From Actinobacillus genomosp. 2 (GTDB lineage: Bacteria; Pseudomonadota; Gammaproteobacteria; Enterobacterales; Pasteurellaceae), in contig NZ_CP103807.1 of the NCBI RefSeq assembly GCF_029773605.1, forward strand, positions 620,001 through 684,000: DNA of 64,000 bases, written 5' to 3'. The notes under the pieces were generated by a model. The model ran no database searches. It saw only the letters and a list, made by a program, of their open reading frames with translations, and was not told the DNA's origin. Of this stretch, positions 19,193 to 30,127 are shown piece by piece. Numbering within the stretch: position 1 is the stretch's first letter; every line of letters starts with the position of its first letter. The position numbers were made by a program, and so were the translations under genes.

Positions 19193-21574
19193 ATGAAAAA
19201 ATTATTACTTTCTTCTCTTTTAATCGCAAACGGGGTCGTTGCTGCACCTTTTGTTGTTAAAGATATTCGTGTTGATGGTGTGCAAGCCGAAACAGAACAA
19301 GCGATTATTTCTGCACTACCTGTCAAAGTTGGTCAAACTGCAACAGATAATGATGTAGCAAATGTAGTAAGACAGCTTTTTGGTCAAAACCGTTTTGATG
19401 ATGTACGTGCGACACGTGAAGGCAATACACTGGTAATTAAAGTGGCTGAACGCCCTTTGATTAATAGCGTAGATGTTGAAGGTAATAGTGCTATTCCTAA
19501 AGAGCCTTTACAAGATAATCTTAAAGCAAACCTGATTACTAAAGGTGAAATTTATGATGCTGCAAAAGTAGAAGGTTTTAAACAAGGTCTACTGGAACAC
19601 TATCACTCTATTGGTCGTTATGAAGCAAAAATTGAAACAACGACAACACGTGCTGAGAATGGCGGCGTAAATGTCAAACTTAATATTACCGAAGGCGATG
19701 TTGCTTATGTTAAAAATATTAAATTTGAAGGCAACCAAGCATTTAGTGCTAAAGAACTTACCAAACAATTAGATATCCAGCCTGATGTATCTTGGTGGAA
19801 TATTTTTGAAAGTAGTAAATTTGAACAAAAATCTTACAATCAAGATTTAGAAACTATTCGTGATTACTATCAAAATCGTGGTTATGCTCAATTTGCATTA
19901 AAAGATACGGATGTAAGTTTTAACGATAAGAAAACAGAAGTCGATTTGACTTATAAAATACACGAAGGCGCTCAATATAATGTGAGTGAAATTCGTATTA
20001 TTGGCAACACAGCTAAATTAGATAAAGAGCTAAATGCTTTACTGAAAGACTTTAAGCCAGGTCAATTATTCCGTAAAAGCGAATTATTAGAAATTGAAGA
20101 AGGTATCAAACAAGTGCTTGGCGATCACGGTTTCGGAAGTGCCAAGGTCGATCTTTATCCAAAATTCAATGAGCAAGATAAAACTGTTCAGATCAACTTT
20201 GTTGTAGATGCAGGTCGTCGTATTTATGTTCGTAATATTCGTTTTGAAGGTAACGATGTTACTGCAGACTCAACATTACGCCGCGAAATGCGTCAGCAAG
20301 AAGGTGCTTGGTTATCGACAACTAATGCTGCATTAGGTAAATCTCGTTTAGAACGTACTGGTTTCTACGAGTCGGTTGAAATGTCAATGCCAAATGTTCA
20401 AAATTCAGATGACCAAGTAGATTTAGTTTATAAAATCAAAGAACGTAATACTGGCTCTATCAACTTTGGTATTGGCTACGGTACAGAAAGTGGAATCAGT
20501 TATCAAGCTGGTATTAAACAAGATAACTTCTTAGGTTTGGGTTCAACAGTCAGCTTAAGTGGTACACGTAATGATTATGGTACCAGTGTAAACTTAGGTT
20601 ATACCGAACCATACTTTACTAAAGATGGTGTAAGTTTAGGCGGAAATATCTTCTATGAAGATTATGATAACTCTGATAGCGATACATCAGCGTCTTATAA
20701 ACGTCAAACTTATGGCGTTAATGGTACATTAGGCTTTCCGGTAAATGAAAATAATTCATATTATTTAGGTTTAGGCTACACCCACGATAAATTAAAAAAT
20801 GTAGAACGTGAATATACACGTGAAAAATATGTGAAATCAATGGATTTCCCAATCATTGCTGGTCATACGCATTATGAGCGTATCAAAGCGGATGATTTTG
20901 ATTTCTCATTAGGTTGGAACTATAACAGCTTAAACCGTGGTTATTTCCCAACAGAAGGAACTACAGCCAATATCGGTGGTAAAGTGACCATTCCGGGTTC
21001 TGATAATAAATATTATCGCTTAAGTGCTGACTTCAGAAACTATTATCCATTAAACCGTGAACATAAATGGGTAGTTTCAACTAAAGCTGGTGTGGCTTAT
21101 ACAAAAGGCTTCGGTGGTAAAGAGGTTCCATTCTATCAATTATACTCTGCAGGTGGTATCGGTTCACTACGTGGTTTCGCTTACGGTGGCGTAGGTCCTA
21201 AAGCAATTTATTACTCCGCGGATCAACGTGCATTTACTTCTGTAAGTGATGATGTTATTGGTGGTAATGCAATGGCAACAGCAAGTTTAGAATTAATTAC
21301 ACCGACTCCGTTTGTTAGTGACAAATACCAACACAATGTGCGTACTTCATTATTTGTAGATGCGGCAAGTGTTTGGAATACTAAATGGAAAAAATCTGTA
21401 TATCCAACTTTACCGGATTATAAAGATTACAAACGCGTACGTGCATCAGCAGGTGTGGCGTTCCAATGGCAATCACCGATTGGTCCTTTATCATTCTCTT
21501 ATGCTAAACCAATCAAAAAATATTCCGGTGATGAAATTGAACAATTCCAATTCAGCATTGGTAGTTCATTCTAA
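19193..21574 (+). CDS. bamA: Outer-membrane protein assembly factor BamA (D15/Oma87)
   Basis: A 793-residue Omp85 protein. A signal peptide is cut after about residue 18 ([10 protein letters not shown]). Five POTRA domains run to about residue 420, starting with [15 protein letters not shown]. The C-terminal 16-strand barrel has the conserved [15 protein letters not shown] (VRGF-type lid motif) near 655-670. It ends QFSIGSSF, with a terminal aromatic as barrel proteins require. It is the core of the machine that folds outer-membrane proteins and is known in this family as the protective antigen D15/Oma87. Preceded by 63 bases with a small GCGGA/TCCGC hairpin. Confidence 0.98.
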   Translation: MKKLLLSSLLIANGVVAAPFVVKDIRVDGVQAETEQAIISALPVKVGQTATDNDVANVVRQLFGQNRFDDVRATREGNTLVIKVAERPLINSVDVEGNSAIPKEPLQDNLKANLITKGEIYDAAKVEGFKQGLLEHYHSIGRYEAKIETTTTRAENGGVNVKLNITEGDVAYVKNIKFEGNQAFSAKELTKQLDIQPDVSWWNIFESSKFEQKSYNQDLETIRDYYQNRGYAQFALKDTDVSFNDKKTEVDLTYKIHEGAQYNVSEIRIIGNTAKLDKELNALLKDFKPGQLFRKSELLEIEEGIKQVLGDHGFGSAKVDLYPKFNEQDKTVQINFVVDAGRRIYVRNIRFEGNDVTADSTLRREMRQQEGAWLSTTNAALGKSRLERTGFYESVEMSMPNVQNSDDQVDLVYKIKERNTGSINFGIGYGTESGISYQAGIKQDNFLGLGSTVSLSGTRNDYGTSVNLGYTEPYFTKDGVSLGGNIFYEDYDNSDSDTSASYKRQTYGVNGTLGFPVNENNSYYLGLGYTHDKLKNVEREYTREKYVKSMDFPIIAGHTHYERIKADDFDFSLGWNYNSLNRGYFPTEGTTANIGGKVTIPGSDNKYYRLSADFRNYYPLNREHKWVVSTKAGVAYTKGFGGKEVPFYQLYSAGGIGSLRGFAYGGVGPKAIYYSADQRAFTSVSDDVIGGNAMATASLELITPTPFVSDKYQHNVRTSLFVDAASVWNTKWKKSVYPTLPDYKDYKRVRASAGVAFQWQSPIGPLSFSYAKPIKKYSGDEIEQFQFSIGSSF

Positions 21575-21585
21575 TTGTTAGTAAA

Positions 21586-21637
21586 AGCGGTCATCTTTCA
21601 CAATTTTATTGTAAAAACGCTGAAAATAATGACCGCT
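21586..21637 (+). terminator. Stem-loop between bamA and skp
   Basis: AGCGGTCAT (21586-21594) pairs with ATGACCGCT (21629-21637), both degenerate uptake sequences, followed by ATCTTTTAT. It may attenuate transcription inside the cluster. Confidence 0.5.
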
Positions 21638-21675
21638 ATCTTTTATCAATAACACATTTAATTAAGGTAATGTTC

Positions 21676-22491
21676 ATGAAAAAATTTTTTAAAGTAGCTG
21701 CAGTAAGTGCTGCATTAGCAACCGCAGGTTTAGCACAAGCAAGCGATACTATCGGCTTCGTAGATCCGAATTACTTATTACAAAATCACCCTGTTGCAAT
21801 TGATGCTGCACAAAAATTCGATAAGTTTATTAAAGAAAGCCAAAATAAATTTGCTGCAGAAGAGAAAAAACTTGCAGCAGAAAACAAATCATTAACAGCT
21901 GAAAAAAATAAATTAGAAAGTGATGCTAAAAAATTACAAGCTGAACAAGCAAATGTTGAAGCATCACTTAAGAAAAAAGCAGCAGCATTAGAAAAAGATG
22001 CCCCTCGTTTACGTTCTAAAGAAATTCAAGCTCGCCAAAATGCTATCGAATCTGAATATAAAGCATTCCAAAACAAAGTTGCTGCAATTCAAAAGCGTGA
22101 AGCAGATTTTGGTAAGAAAGCCGAAGCATTCCAGAAAAAAGCAAATGCTTTCCAAGAGAAACTTAATAAAGCACAACAAGAAGCTGGCGGCAAAGATCCT
22201 CAAACAGTACAAAAACAAGTGGTAGAAGAAATTAATGCTACTATTAAAGAAGTAGCTAAATCTAAAGGTTACACTCTAGTCTTCCCACCTTCTGTTGCAC
22301 TTTATGCAGAAGATGAAAGTAAAGATATTACTGAAGCTGTTTTAGACACATTAAAAGCTAAACATCCGGAAATCAAAATTGAGCAACCGGCACCAAAAGC
22401 AGATGTAACTCCAGAGAATGCTAAATCAGCTACAACAGAAGCATCTAAGCCTGAAGATACAGCAACTAAACCAGAAGAAGCGAAAAAATAA
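21676..22491 (+). CDS. skp: Periplasmic chaperone Skp (OmpH) with long extensions
   Basis: A 271-residue secreted protein. The signal peptide ends ...AGLAQA-SDT (about residue 22). [16 protein letters not shown] and the C-terminal [31 protein letters not shown] define the OmpH/Skp body. Skp forms a trimer with coiled-coil tentacles that carries outer-membrane proteins to BamA. Compared with E. coli Skp (161 residues), the tentacle region (about 45-185, Lys/Ala/Glu-rich) is much longer, and there is a 40-residue Pro/Lys/Glu tail after the core. I prefer ATG 21676 (MKKFFK), 8 bases from AAGGT, over the ATG at 21670. Its stop overlaps the lpxD ATG by one base. Confidence 0.92.
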   Translation: MKKFFKVAAVSAALATAGLAQASDTIGFVDPNYLLQNHPVAIDAAQKFDKFIKESQNKFAAEEKKLAAENKSLTAEKNKLESDAKKLQAEQANVEASLKKKAAALEKDAPRLRSKEIQARQNAIESEYKAFQNKVAAIQKREADFGKKAEAFQKKANAFQEKLNKAQQEAGGKDPQTVQKQVVEEINATIKEVAKSKGYTLVFPPSVALYAEDESKDITEAVLDTLKAKHPEIKIEQPAPKADVTPENAKSATTEASKPEDTATKPEEAKK

Positions 22492-23516
22492 TGGCTAGTT
22501 TCCGTTTAATTGAGCTTGCGGAGCAGATCGGCGGTACTCTAAAGGGTAACGCCGATTTGGCTATTTCCAGTATTGCCGCATTAGATAAAGCAAATTCGTC
22601 ACAAATTACATTTATTTCCAATGCAAAATATCGTCCTCAGTTAGCACAGTCTCAAGCAGGTGCAATTATTGTCAGTGAAACAGATATTGAGTTTTGTAGC
22701 GAATCTCAAAATTTAATCATTGTTAATAATCCTTATTTGGCTTATGCACAACTTGCTCAATATATGGATTCCACACCTAAATCAGCAAATGGTATTTCAG
22801 CTCACGCAGTCATTTCGCCCGAAGCAAAACTAGGCGAGAATGTATCTATCGGAGCAAACGCAGTAATTGAAAGCGGTGTCGAACTGGGTGATAACGTGAT
22901 TATCGGAGCCGGTTGTTTTATCGGTAAAAATACTAAAATTGGTACAGGTACTCAACTTTGGGCAAATGTTTCGGTATACCATAATGTTGAAATTGGCAGT
23001 CATTGTTTAATTCAATCTTCCGCAGTTATCGGTTCTGACGGTTTCGGTTATGCCAATGATAAAGGTCAATGGATTAAAATCCCACAAACTGGTGGTGTGA
23101 TTATCGGTAATCGTGTAGAAATCGGGGCTTGTACTTGTATAGACCGTGGTGCTTTAGATCCTACCGTAATCGAAGATAACGTAATTATTGATAATCTCTG
23201 CCAAATTGCCCATAACGTACATATTGGTTTTGGCACGGCTGTTGCCGGTGGTGTAATTATGGCAGGAAGCCTAAAAGTAGGTAGATTCTGTCAAATTGGT
23301 GGTGCAAGTGTAATCAATGGGCATATGGAAATTTGTGACGGAGCCATTATTACCGGTATGAGCATGGTTATGAAACCGATCACAGAAAAAGGTATTTATT
23401 CATCGGGTATTCCTGCACAAACTAATAAAGAATGGCGTAAAACCGCTGCACTTACTATGAATATTGATGAAATGAATAAACGTTTAAAAGCTCTAGAAAA
23501 ACGTTTATCCGAATAA
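22491..23516 (+). CDS. lpxD: UDP-3-O-(3-hydroxyacyl)glucosamine N-acyltransferase
   Basis: A 341-residue acyltransferase adding the N-linked hydroxyacyl chain in the third step of lipid A synthesis. It has an N-terminal uridine-binding domain (1-100) and then a left-handed beta-helix of hexapeptide repeats ([22 protein letters not shown]...). The catalytic His is in [10 protein letters not shown] (about 235-245). The C-terminal helix [16 protein letters not shown] is typical. Length equals E. coli LpxD (341). It overlaps skp by one base (TAATG). Confidence 0.97.
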   Translation: MASFRLIELAEQIGGTLKGNADLAISSIAALDKANSSQITFISNAKYRPQLAQSQAGAIIVSETDIEFCSESQNLIIVNNPYLAYAQLAQYMDSTPKSANGISAHAVISPEAKLGENVSIGANAVIESGVELGDNVIIGAGCFIGKNTKIGTGTQLWANVSVYHNVEIGSHCLIQSSAVIGSDGFGYANDKGQWIKIPQTGGVIIGNRVEIGACTCIDRGALDPTVIEDNVIIDNLCQIAHNVHIGFGTAVAGGVIMAGSLKVGRFCQIGGASVINGHMEICDGAIITGMSMVMKPITEKGIYSSGIPAQTNKEWRKTAALTMNIDEMNKRLKALEKRLSE

Positions 23517-23573
23517 ACTAAACTTTTATAACTCACTTAATTAAAATTTATATATCTTATTGAGGCAAAATAG

Positions 23574-24038
23574 ATGACTATTGAAGTACAAGAAAATAGA
23601 GAGCCAAGAGTAATTGAAGTGACTGAAATCATGGATATGCTCCCGCATCGTTATCCGTTTCTTTTAGTGGATCGTGTAACCGATTATGAAGAAGGTAAAT
23701 GGCTAAAGGCGATCAAAAATGTAACAGTTAATGAACCTTGTTTTACAGGTCATTTCCCTACGAGTCCTATTTTCCCTGGCGTTCTTATTCTTGAAGCAAT
23801 GGCACAAGCAACCGGTGTGTTAGCTGTAGCAACTCATGGTAAAATGAACCCAGATGAACTTTACTATTTTGCCGCTATTGACAATGCTCGTTTTAAACGT
23901 CCTGTTGTACCAGGTGATCAAATCGTTTTCGAAGTTGAGTTTTTAAAAGAAATGCGTGGTATCACTAAGTTTACCGGTAAAGCATTCGTAGATGGAAAAT
24001 TAGTGTGTGAAGCAGATTTAATGTGTGCACGTAAATAA
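23574..24038 (+). CDS. fabZ: 3-hydroxyacyl-ACP dehydratase FabZ
   Basis: A 154-residue hot-dog-fold dehydratase of fatty acid elongation. The catalytic His25 is in [13 protein letters not shown] and Glu74 in [11 protein letters not shown]. It competes with LpxA for hydroxyacyl-ACP, which explains its place between lpxD and lpxA. Start ATG 23574 follows TTGAGGC. The gap from lpxD is 57 bases, and lpxA follows after 26. Confidence 0.97.
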   Translation: MTIEVQENREPRVIEVTEIMDMLPHRYPFLLVDRVTDYEEGKWLKAIKNVTVNEPCFTGHFPTSPIFPGVLILEAMAQATGVLAVATHGKMNPDELYYFAAIDNARFKRPVVPGDQIVFEVEFLKEMRGITKFTGKAFVDGKLVCEADLMCARK

Positions 24039-24064
24039 ATATACTCCAAGCTCAAGGAGAAATT

Positions 24065-24859
24065 ATGCGATTAATTGATTCAACTGCAAAAATCAGCCCA
24101 TTAGCAGTAATTGAAGAAGGGGCTCAAATTGGTGCCAATGTAGAAATTGGTCCATTTAGTGTCATTGGAAAAGACGTAAAAATCGGTGCAAAAACGGTTA
24201 TTCATTCTCACGTCGTGATCAATGGTCATACTGAAATCGGCGAACAAAATCAGATTTTCCAATTCGCCAGCATCGGTGAAATTAACCAAGATTTAAAATA
24301 TCAAGGTGAACCGACTAAAGTAATTATCGGTGATCGAAACCGAATCCGTGAAAGTGTTACCATTCATCGTGGTACAGTTCAAGGCGGCGGTATTACTCGT
24401 ATTGGTAACGATAACCTATTTATGATCAATACACATATTGCTCACGACTGTTCTATCGGCAATCGTTGTATTATTGCTAATAATGGGACATTAGCCGGTC
24501 ACGTGACCTTAGATGACTTTGTTATCGTAGGCGGAATGTCGGCAATTCATCAATTCGTGGTCATAGGTTCACACGTGATGCTAGGTGGTGGCTCAATGGT
24601 TAGCCAAGACGTACCGCCGTATGTGATGGCTCAAGGTAATCATGCTCAACCGTTTGGTGTGAACCTTGAAGGCTTAAAACGCCGTGGTTTTGACAAACCG
24701 GCAATGCATGCCATTCGTAATGTGTATAAACTGATTTACCGCAGCGGCAAAACGATTGAAGAAGTTATTCCAGAAATTGAGCAATTTGCGACAAATGAAC
24801 CAACTGTTCAGTTATTCTTAGATTTCTTTAAACGCTCAACTCGTGGTATTATTCGTTAA
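24065..24859 (+). CDS. lpxA: UDP-N-acetylglucosamine acyltransferase
   Basis: A 264-residue beta-helix acyltransferase catalysing the first step of lipid A synthesis. Hexapeptide repeats fill residues 1-190. The catalytic His is about residue 127 in [10 protein letters not shown], and the acyl-length ruler region is [26 protein letters not shown]-terminal helical part follows. Length is normal (E. coli 262). Start ATG 24065 follows AAGGAG. It is the last gene of the cluster: lpxB, the usual next gene, is absent here and a terminator follows. Confidence 0.97.
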   Translation: MRLIDSTAKISPLAVIEEGAQIGANVEIGPFSVIGKDVKIGAKTVIHSHVVINGHTEIGEQNQIFQFASIGEINQDLKYQGEPTKVIIGDRNRIRESVTIHRGTVQGGGITRIGNDNLFMINTHIAHDCSIGNRCIIANNGTLAGHVTLDDFVIVGGMSAIHQFVVIGSHVMLGGGSMVSQDVPPYVMAQGNHAQPFGVNLEGLKRRGFDKPAMHAIRNVYKLIYRSGKTIEEVIPEIEQFATNEPTVQLFLDFFKRSTRGIIR

Positions 24860-24874
24860 TTCGTTGCCATATAG

Positions 24875-24926
24875 ACAGGCGGTGTAATTTGCAAAATTTC
24901 TGACAAATTACACCGCTTGTTTTTTA
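24875..24926. terminator. Terminator between lpxA and dxr
   Basis: 16-bp stem with one G-T pair: 24875-24890 and 24905-24920 (the right arm ends with ACCGCTTGT), followed by TTTTTT. It overlaps the last codon of convergent dxr. Confidence 0.85.
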
Positions 24927-26114
24927 TAAATTAATCACAGCTTGCTCCGCTAATTCTCTTGCCAATTTATCAATATGTAATACATCAGCAATTTCTTTAA
25001 CTTGAATCGGTGCAATATTTTCCACTACCGTTCTATTCACATTCACAATATCGATAAAACGAATACGTTCATTTAAGAAAGACTCTACTGCCACTTCATT
25101 TGCCGCATTCATTGCAGTTGTCGCATATTGCCCTTCCGCAAACGCATCAATCGCTAATTTCAAATTCGGATAACGGGCAAAGTCCGGTTCAATAAAGGTT
25201 AACTCTTTCAATTTAAAGAAATCTAACGGAGCTACTCCGGCATTAATCCGTTTCGGATACGCCATACTATGTGCAATCGGCGTACACATATCCGGATTCC
25301 CCATTTGGGCAATAACTGATCCGTCAATATAACGCACCATTGAATGAATAATCGATTGCGGATGAATAATAATTTCCATTTCATCTGCTGAAGCATTAAA
25401 TAGCCAACGGGCTTCAATATATTCCAAACCTTTATTCATCATAGTAGCACTATCGACTGAAATTTTCTTACCCATCGACCAATTCGGATGTGCCACCGCT
25501 TGTGCCGGAGTAATACTTGCAAACTCATCGAGTGGTTTTACACGGAACGGGCCACCAGAACCGGTTAAAATAATTTTACTCACGCCTAACTCGGCAAGCG
25601 GGCAAAACCCAACTTTTTGTTGTGCTTCCGGCGGTAGAGATTGGAAAATCGCATTATGTTCACTATCAACCGGTAATAATTTTGCACCGGATTTTCTTGA
25701 TTCATCAATAAAAATTTGTCCGCAAGTGACTAACGATTCTTTATTTGCTAATAAAACTTTTTTACCGGCTTTAACCGCTGAAAGCGTTGGTAACAAACCT
25801 GCCGCTCCAACAATCGCCGCCATGACCATATCCACTTCTGGATTTGCACTTAGTTCACAAATTGCCTTTTGACCACTTAAGACTTCGGTTTTCACATTGT
25901 ATTGTTTAAGCTGTTCCGCTAATGCTTTTGCTGCATTCTCATCATCTAATGCGGCAAATTTCGGTTGAAATGATAAACATTGAGCCAACATTAACTCAAC
26001 ATTTTTACCGCCAACTAAACCGAATACTTCATATTCTGTTTGATTCTGTTCTACCACAGACAATGTACTTTTACCGATTGAACCGGTTGAACCTAAAATC
26101 ACTAATTTTTTCAT
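24924..26114 (-). CDS. dxr: 1-deoxy-D-xylulose 5-phosphate reductoisomerase
   Basis: A 396-residue NADPH enzyme making MEP, the committed step of isoprenoid synthesis that feeds Upp[15 protein letters not shown] is the NADPH motif at the start. [13 protein letters not shown] (about 145-158) gives metal ligands. GSGGPFR and [23 protein letters not shown] (about 205-235) line the active site. I prefer ATG 26114 (MKKLVILG), 7 bases from AGGA; an ATG 6 bases upstream sits on that ribosome site. Its position and orientation, convergent with lpxA, break the frequent dxr-uppS order. Confidence 0.96.
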   Translation of the reverse strand: MKKLVILGSTGSIGKSTLSVVEQNQTEYEVFGLVGGKNVELMLAQCLSFQPKFAALDDENAAKALAEQLKQYNVKTEVLSGQKAICELSANPEVDMVMAAIVGAAGLLPTLSAVKAGKKVLLANKESLVTCGQIFIDESRKSGAKLLPVDSEHNAIFQSLPPEAQQKVGFCPLAELGVSKIILTGSGGPFRVKPLDEFASITPAQAVAHPNWSMGKKISVDSATMMNKGLEYIEARWLFNASADEMEIIIHPQSIIHSMVRYIDGSVIAQMGNPDMCTPIAHSMAYPKRINAGVAPLDFFKLKELTFIEPDFARYPNLKLAIDAFAEGQYATTAMNAANEVAVESFLNERIRFIDIVNVNRTVVENIAPIQVKEIADVLHIDKLARELAEQAVINL

Positions 26115-26136
26115 AGACATTCCTAATCATTAAAAA

Positions 26137-26181
26137 ACAAGCGGTCTGTTTTGCAATTTTTTTGCAAATTTGACCGCTTGT
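26137..26181. terminator. Stem-loop of two exact uptake sequences, relA to dxr
   Basis: ACAAGCGGTC (26137-26146) and GACCGCTTGT (26172-26181) are perfect inverted copies. They lie just past the relA stop and upstream of dxr. Confidence 0.65.
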
Positions 26182-26184
26182 CAC

Positions 26185-28395
26185 TTAATTTGATAAACGT
26201 TTCGCTTCAATCACATCTTCAAGTTGTGCAATACGTGCTAATAATTTACCCAGCATTTCAACATTGCTCAGTTCAATCCCCATATCCATAATGGCTAGAC
26301 TCCGTTTTGCATCAATACGACTTGAAACACTCAATACATTCACTTTTTCATTTGCCATTACTGCACTCACATCACGCAATAAACCGTTACGATCATTTGC
26401 GGTAACCCGAATCGCTAAACTGAAACCACTCGCATAATGCGTACCCCATTGAGCACCGACAACACGCTCTGGGTTTGCACTACGCAATTCAAATAACTGT
26501 TCACAATCAGCACGATGAATCGAAATTCCTCGTCCTTGCGTGATATAGCCAACAATTTCATCGCCCGGAATCGGCTGACAACAACGAGCAATGGTGTGCA
26601 TAAGATTACCAACACCATCAATAATAATTGATCCACTTTTACCTTTTTGTTGTGCGATATTATTGGCATTTTTATTGACTTGTTTAAGAACCGCTTCATC
26701 TTCTTGCTCTGCGGTCGGCTTGATCAACTTACTTTGTAAATAATGGCTTAATTGATTTAAGCGAATATCTCCGCCACCAATACCTGCATATAAATCATCC
26801 ATTTGTTTCAGATTATAACGAGGCAAGGCATACTGCTCGATTTGCTTATAAGTAAAACCGAAACGAGCCATTTCCGCTTCTAAGGATTCTTTACCAATCG
26901 GAATATTTTTCTCACGATCCAGTTTTTTAAACCATGCAATAATTTTGGCTCGTGCTTTAGATGTATTCACGAAGCCGGCATTCGGATTCAGCCAATCTCG
27001 ACTTGGGTTCGGATTTTTCTGGGTAATAATTTCAACTTGATCCCCCATTTGCAACAAATAGGTGAATGGTACAATTCGACCGGCAACTTTAGCTCCGATA
27101 CAACGATGTCCAACTTCGCTGTGAATTGCATAAGCAAAATCAAGCGGCGTTGCATTTTTAGGTAAATCGATCACTTCACCTCGAGGCGTAAACACATAAA
27201 CACGATCATCAAATACTTGTGAACGCATTTCCTTAGCCATAATCTCGCCGGAATCAGCAATATCATTTTGCCACGCTAATAACTTACGTAACCAAACGAT
27301 TTTTTCTTCATAACCGGAACGACCTGCTGTTGCACCTTCTTTATATTTCCAATGTGCCGCCACACCCAATTCGGCATCTTCGTGCATTTTTCGGGTACGA
27401 ATTTGCACTTCAATCGGTTTTTCACCTTGACCTAACACAACCGTATGAATAGATTGATAACCATTTGGTTTCGGATTAGCAATATAATCATCAAAGTGTT
27501 CAGGTAAATGTTTATATTGTGTATGGATAATCCCTAAAGCGGTATAGCAATCTGCTAAATTAGGCACGATGACTCTAACTGCTCGAATATCAAATAATTG
27601 TTCAAAACGCAGATTTTTCTTCTGCATTTTTTTCCAAATACTGTAAATATGTTTTGGTCGCCCATACACTTCCAAATCTTCGATTTGTTCACTTAGACAG
27701 GCGGTCAATTCTTGCACAAAATTAACAATATAACTTTCACGTTCTAAACGGCGTTCGCCAAGTTGTAAAGCAATGACTCGGTAACATTGCGGATGTAAAG
27801 CACGGAAACAGTAATCTTCCAACTCCCATTTAAGCTGACCGATACCTAAACGATTAGCTAACGGTGCGTAGATATGCGAACACTCTTTTGCCGCTAAAAC
27901 CAAATCTTCTTCTGTATGACGATGCTTTCCTCTCAAATAAACAATACGCTCCGCTAATTTAATTACAACACAGCGGAAATCATCCACCATCGCAAGTAAC
28001 ATACGGCGAATATTGTCAATTTGTAAATCAGAGGCACTATTCGCACTTAGCTGTCGAATATTGTCCATTTCAATCACGCCTTTCACGAGATTTTTAACTT
28101 GGTTACCGAATTTTTCTTTGACCTGTGCAAGGTCGATAATATGATTCTTTACGAGAGGAAACAGCAATGCAGCAAGTAGTGAATCGTCATCCATATTTAA
28201 ACCATGTAAGATTTCGACCATTTCGATACTGTCCCACATTAAGTGATAACTGTCTGTATCTAATTTTTCTTGTGCATATTGCCAAGCGATTTGTAATTCA
28301 TCAAAGGTTATCGGCGATATTTGTAAAGCAGCACCCCAACTCGCTAACTCAAAAGTACCAAGGTTAAGCTCGTGTGAACGGCGAATTGCTACCAT
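26185..28395 (-). CDS. relA: GTP pyrophosphokinase (stringent response) RelA
   Basis: A 736-residue (p)ppGpp synthetase activated by uncharged tRNA on stalled ribosomes. The N-terminal HD-hydrolase region is degenerate (LLAALLFPLVKN where SpoT has the HD pair), so it is RelA, not SpoT. The synthetase has the EHFDDYIANPKPNGYQSIHT motif (acidic FDD, typical of RelA). A TGS domain (VYVFTPRGEVIDLPKNATPLDFAYAIHSEVGH) and a C-terminal ACT domain (GLLRDVSAVMANEKVNVLSV) follow. Length is close to E. coli RelA (744). It is divergent from hemA. Confidence 0.96.
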   Translation of the reverse strand: MVAIRRSHELNLGTFELASWGAALQISPITFDELQIAWQYAQEKLDTDSYHLMWDSIEMVEILHGLNMDDDSLLAALLFPLVKNHIIDLAQVKEKFGNQVKNLVKGVIEMDNIRQLSANSASDLQIDNIRRMLLAMVDDFRCVVIKLAERIVYLRGKHRHTEEDLVLAAKECSHIYAPLANRLGIGQLKWELEDYCFRALHPQCYRVIALQLGERRLERESYIVNFVQELTACLSEQIEDLEVYGRPKHIYSIWKKMQKKNLRFEQLFDIRAVRVIVPNLADCYTALGIIHTQYKHLPEHFDDYIANPKPNGYQSIHTVVLGQGEKPIEVQIRTRKMHEDAELGVAAHWKYKEGATAGRSGYEEKIVWLRKLLAWQNDIADSGEIMAKEMRSQVFDDRVYVFTPRGEVIDLPKNATPLDFAYAIHSEVGHRCIGAKVAGRIVPFTYLLQMGDQVEIITQKNPNPSRDWLNPNAGFVNTSKARAKIIAWFKKLDREKNIPIGKESLEAEMARFGFTYKQIEQYALPRYNLKQMDDLYAGIGGGDIRLNQLSHYLQSKLIKPTAEQEDEAVLKQVNKNANNIAQQKGKSGSIIIDGVGNLMHTIARCCQPIPGDEIVGYITQGRGISIHRADCEQLFELRSANPERVVGAQWGTHYASGFSLAIRVTANDRNGLLRDVSAVMANEKVNVLSVSSRIDAKRSLAIMDMGIELSNVEMLGKLLARIAQLEDVIEAKRLSN

Positions 28396-28654
28396 AAATC
28401 CTCCTTTGCAAAATATCGCGAAAATTTAACCGCTTGTCGGTTGAAAAGATGTGGCACATTATACTGCGATTTAAAAATTATTGTTAGCAATTGTCGCCTT
28501 CTTGCTATTTTTCTTTGCTATGCGAAATAACAAAATCATATTTTTGCATGCTTTATATATAACTCTATTAAGGTAGTCTAATTGTGATAAATCAAACCAA
28601 TCTCTACAATTATTTGCACCGATTTATATGATTCGCTAGAATAAAAAGATTGTG

Positions 28655-28674
28655 ACGGCTTTTGCCGTTTTTTA
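28655..28674 (+). terminator. Hairpin in the hemA leader; relA-hemA intergenic region
   Basis: ACGGC-TTTT-GCCGT followed by a T run (28668-28673), 20 bases before hemA. It looks like an intrinsic terminator upstream of a coding start, so it may attenuate hemA or end a short RNA. The remaining 28396-28650 is AT-rich with one uptake sequence (28429) and no gene I can support. Confidence 0.5.
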
Positions 28675-28693
28675 TTTTATATGTGGGATATAG

Positions 28694-30007
28694 ATGACAA
28701 TTTTAGCGCTTGGGATTAACCATAAAACAGCCTCGGTAAATTTGCGTAGTAAAGTGGCATTTGATGATCAAAAACGCCAACTTGCTTTTGAGCAAATTCA
28801 ACGCCGTTCGCTTGCTGAAAGTGTTGTGATTCTATCAACCTGTAATCGTACTGAATTATATTTCCATCACTCTGAAATTACTCCTCGAGAAGAACACGAA
28901 GACAATATCGTATGGCGTGAAAAATGTTTTGAATGGTTTGCGGAAATTCATCAACTTGAACACGATGAATTACGTGAATGTATTTATTTCAAACAAAATA
29001 TGGAAGCGGCACGTCATCTTATGCGAGTGGCGTGTGGGTTAGATTCCCTTATCCTAGGTGAACCGCAAATTTTGGGTCAAGTAAAACAAGCCTATCAATA
29101 TAGCGAGAATTTTTACCAATCGCAGAATAGCCATATTTCTACTAAATTATCTCGTCTATTCCAACGTACGTTTTCTACTGCAAAACGTGTTCGTTCCGAA
29201 ACGGACATCGGATCAAGTGCGGTTTCAGTTGCCTACGCTGCTTGTGGTTTAGCTCGTCAGATTTTTGATAATTTTGGGAAATTACGCTTTTTATTAGTCG
29301 GTGCCGGTGAAACGATTGAACTAGTTGCACGCTACTTAATTCAACATGGTGCTAAAAATATTATGATTGCTAACCGTACTCCGCAACGTGCTGAAAAACT
29401 GGCTGAACGTTTAGATATTCCAATGCAAATTCTGTCATTAAGTGCGTTACAAATCGGCTTAAACCAAGCGGATATCGTCATCAGCTCGACAGGTAGCCCG
29501 GATATGCTGATTAGCAAAGAAATGGTGGAAATCGCACAGAAACAACGCCAGTTTGATCCGATGTTACTGATTGATATTGCCGTGCCTCGAGATATTGATG
29601 AAAATGCCGGCGAATTAGATGCCGTATATTCTTATAGCGTAGATGATTTACAACATATTATTCAACGCAATATGGCACAACGGGAGCAAGCTGCCGAGCA
29701 AGCAGCACAAATCGTAGATGAAGAATGTAAAGCATTCTTTGAATGGCTTAAACAACTGCAATCTAGTGACTTAATTAAACGTTATCGTCAAGATGCCGAA
29801 CAAACGCGTCAAGAATTACTCAATAAAGCAATACAAGCGATGAGTTCAGGACAAGATACGGAAAAAGTCTTAAATGAATTAAGCTATAAACTGACTAACA
29901 GCTTATTACACGTGCCAACCCAAGCCTTACAAGCAATGGCGAAAAGTGGCAACTCTAAAGGCTTACAATCTTTCTCTAAAGCCTTGAAATTAGAAGAAAT
30001 GGAATAG
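28694..30007 (+). CDS. hemA: Glutamyl-tRNA reductase
   Basis: A 437-residue NADPH enzyme converting Glu-tRNA to glutamate-1-semialdehyde, the first step of C5 haem synthesis. The catalytic Cys50 is in [32 protein letters not shown] (about 115-135), the NADPH domain ([17 protein letters not shown]) and a C-terminal dimerisation helix are present. A tRNA-type reductase shows the organism can make haem precursors by this route. ATG 28694 follows GTGGGATAT. Confidence 0.97.
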   Translation: MTILALGINHKTASVNLRSKVAFDDQKRQLAFEQIQRRSLAESVVILSTCNRTELYFHHSEITPREEHEDNIVWREKCFEWFAEIHQLEHDELRECIYFKQNMEAARHLMRVACGLDSLILGEPQILGQVKQAYQYSENFYQSQNSHISTKLSRLFQRTFSTAKRVRSETDIGSSAVSVAYAACGLARQIFDNFGKLRFLLVGAGETIELVARYLIQHGAKNIMIANRTPQRAEKLAERLDIPMQILSLSALQIGLNQADIVISSTGSPDMLISKEMVEIAQKQRQFDPMLLIDIAVPRDIDENAGELDAVYSYSVDDLQHIIQRNMAQREQAAEQAAQIVDEECKAFFEWLKQLQSSDLIKRYRQDAEQTRQELLNKAIQAMSSGQDTEKVLNELSYKLTNSLLHVPTQALQAMAKSGNSKGLQSFSKALKLEEME

Positions 30008-30067
30008 CTCACAATATTAATAATCAAGCGGTCACTTTTTTTGTAAAATTTTCCCATTCTTAAATGA

Positions 30068-30097
30068 AAAATGGTTAGCCCTCGGCTAACCATTTTT
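30068..30097. terminator. Bidirectional terminator after hemA
   Basis: Perfect 13-bp stem AAAATGGTTAGCC (30068-30080)/GGCTAACCATTTT (30084-30096), loop CTC, with T runs on both strands. Confidence 0.92.
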
Positions 30098-30127
30098 TAT
30101 CTTAATTTAAGGCTTCAATTCTCTGAA

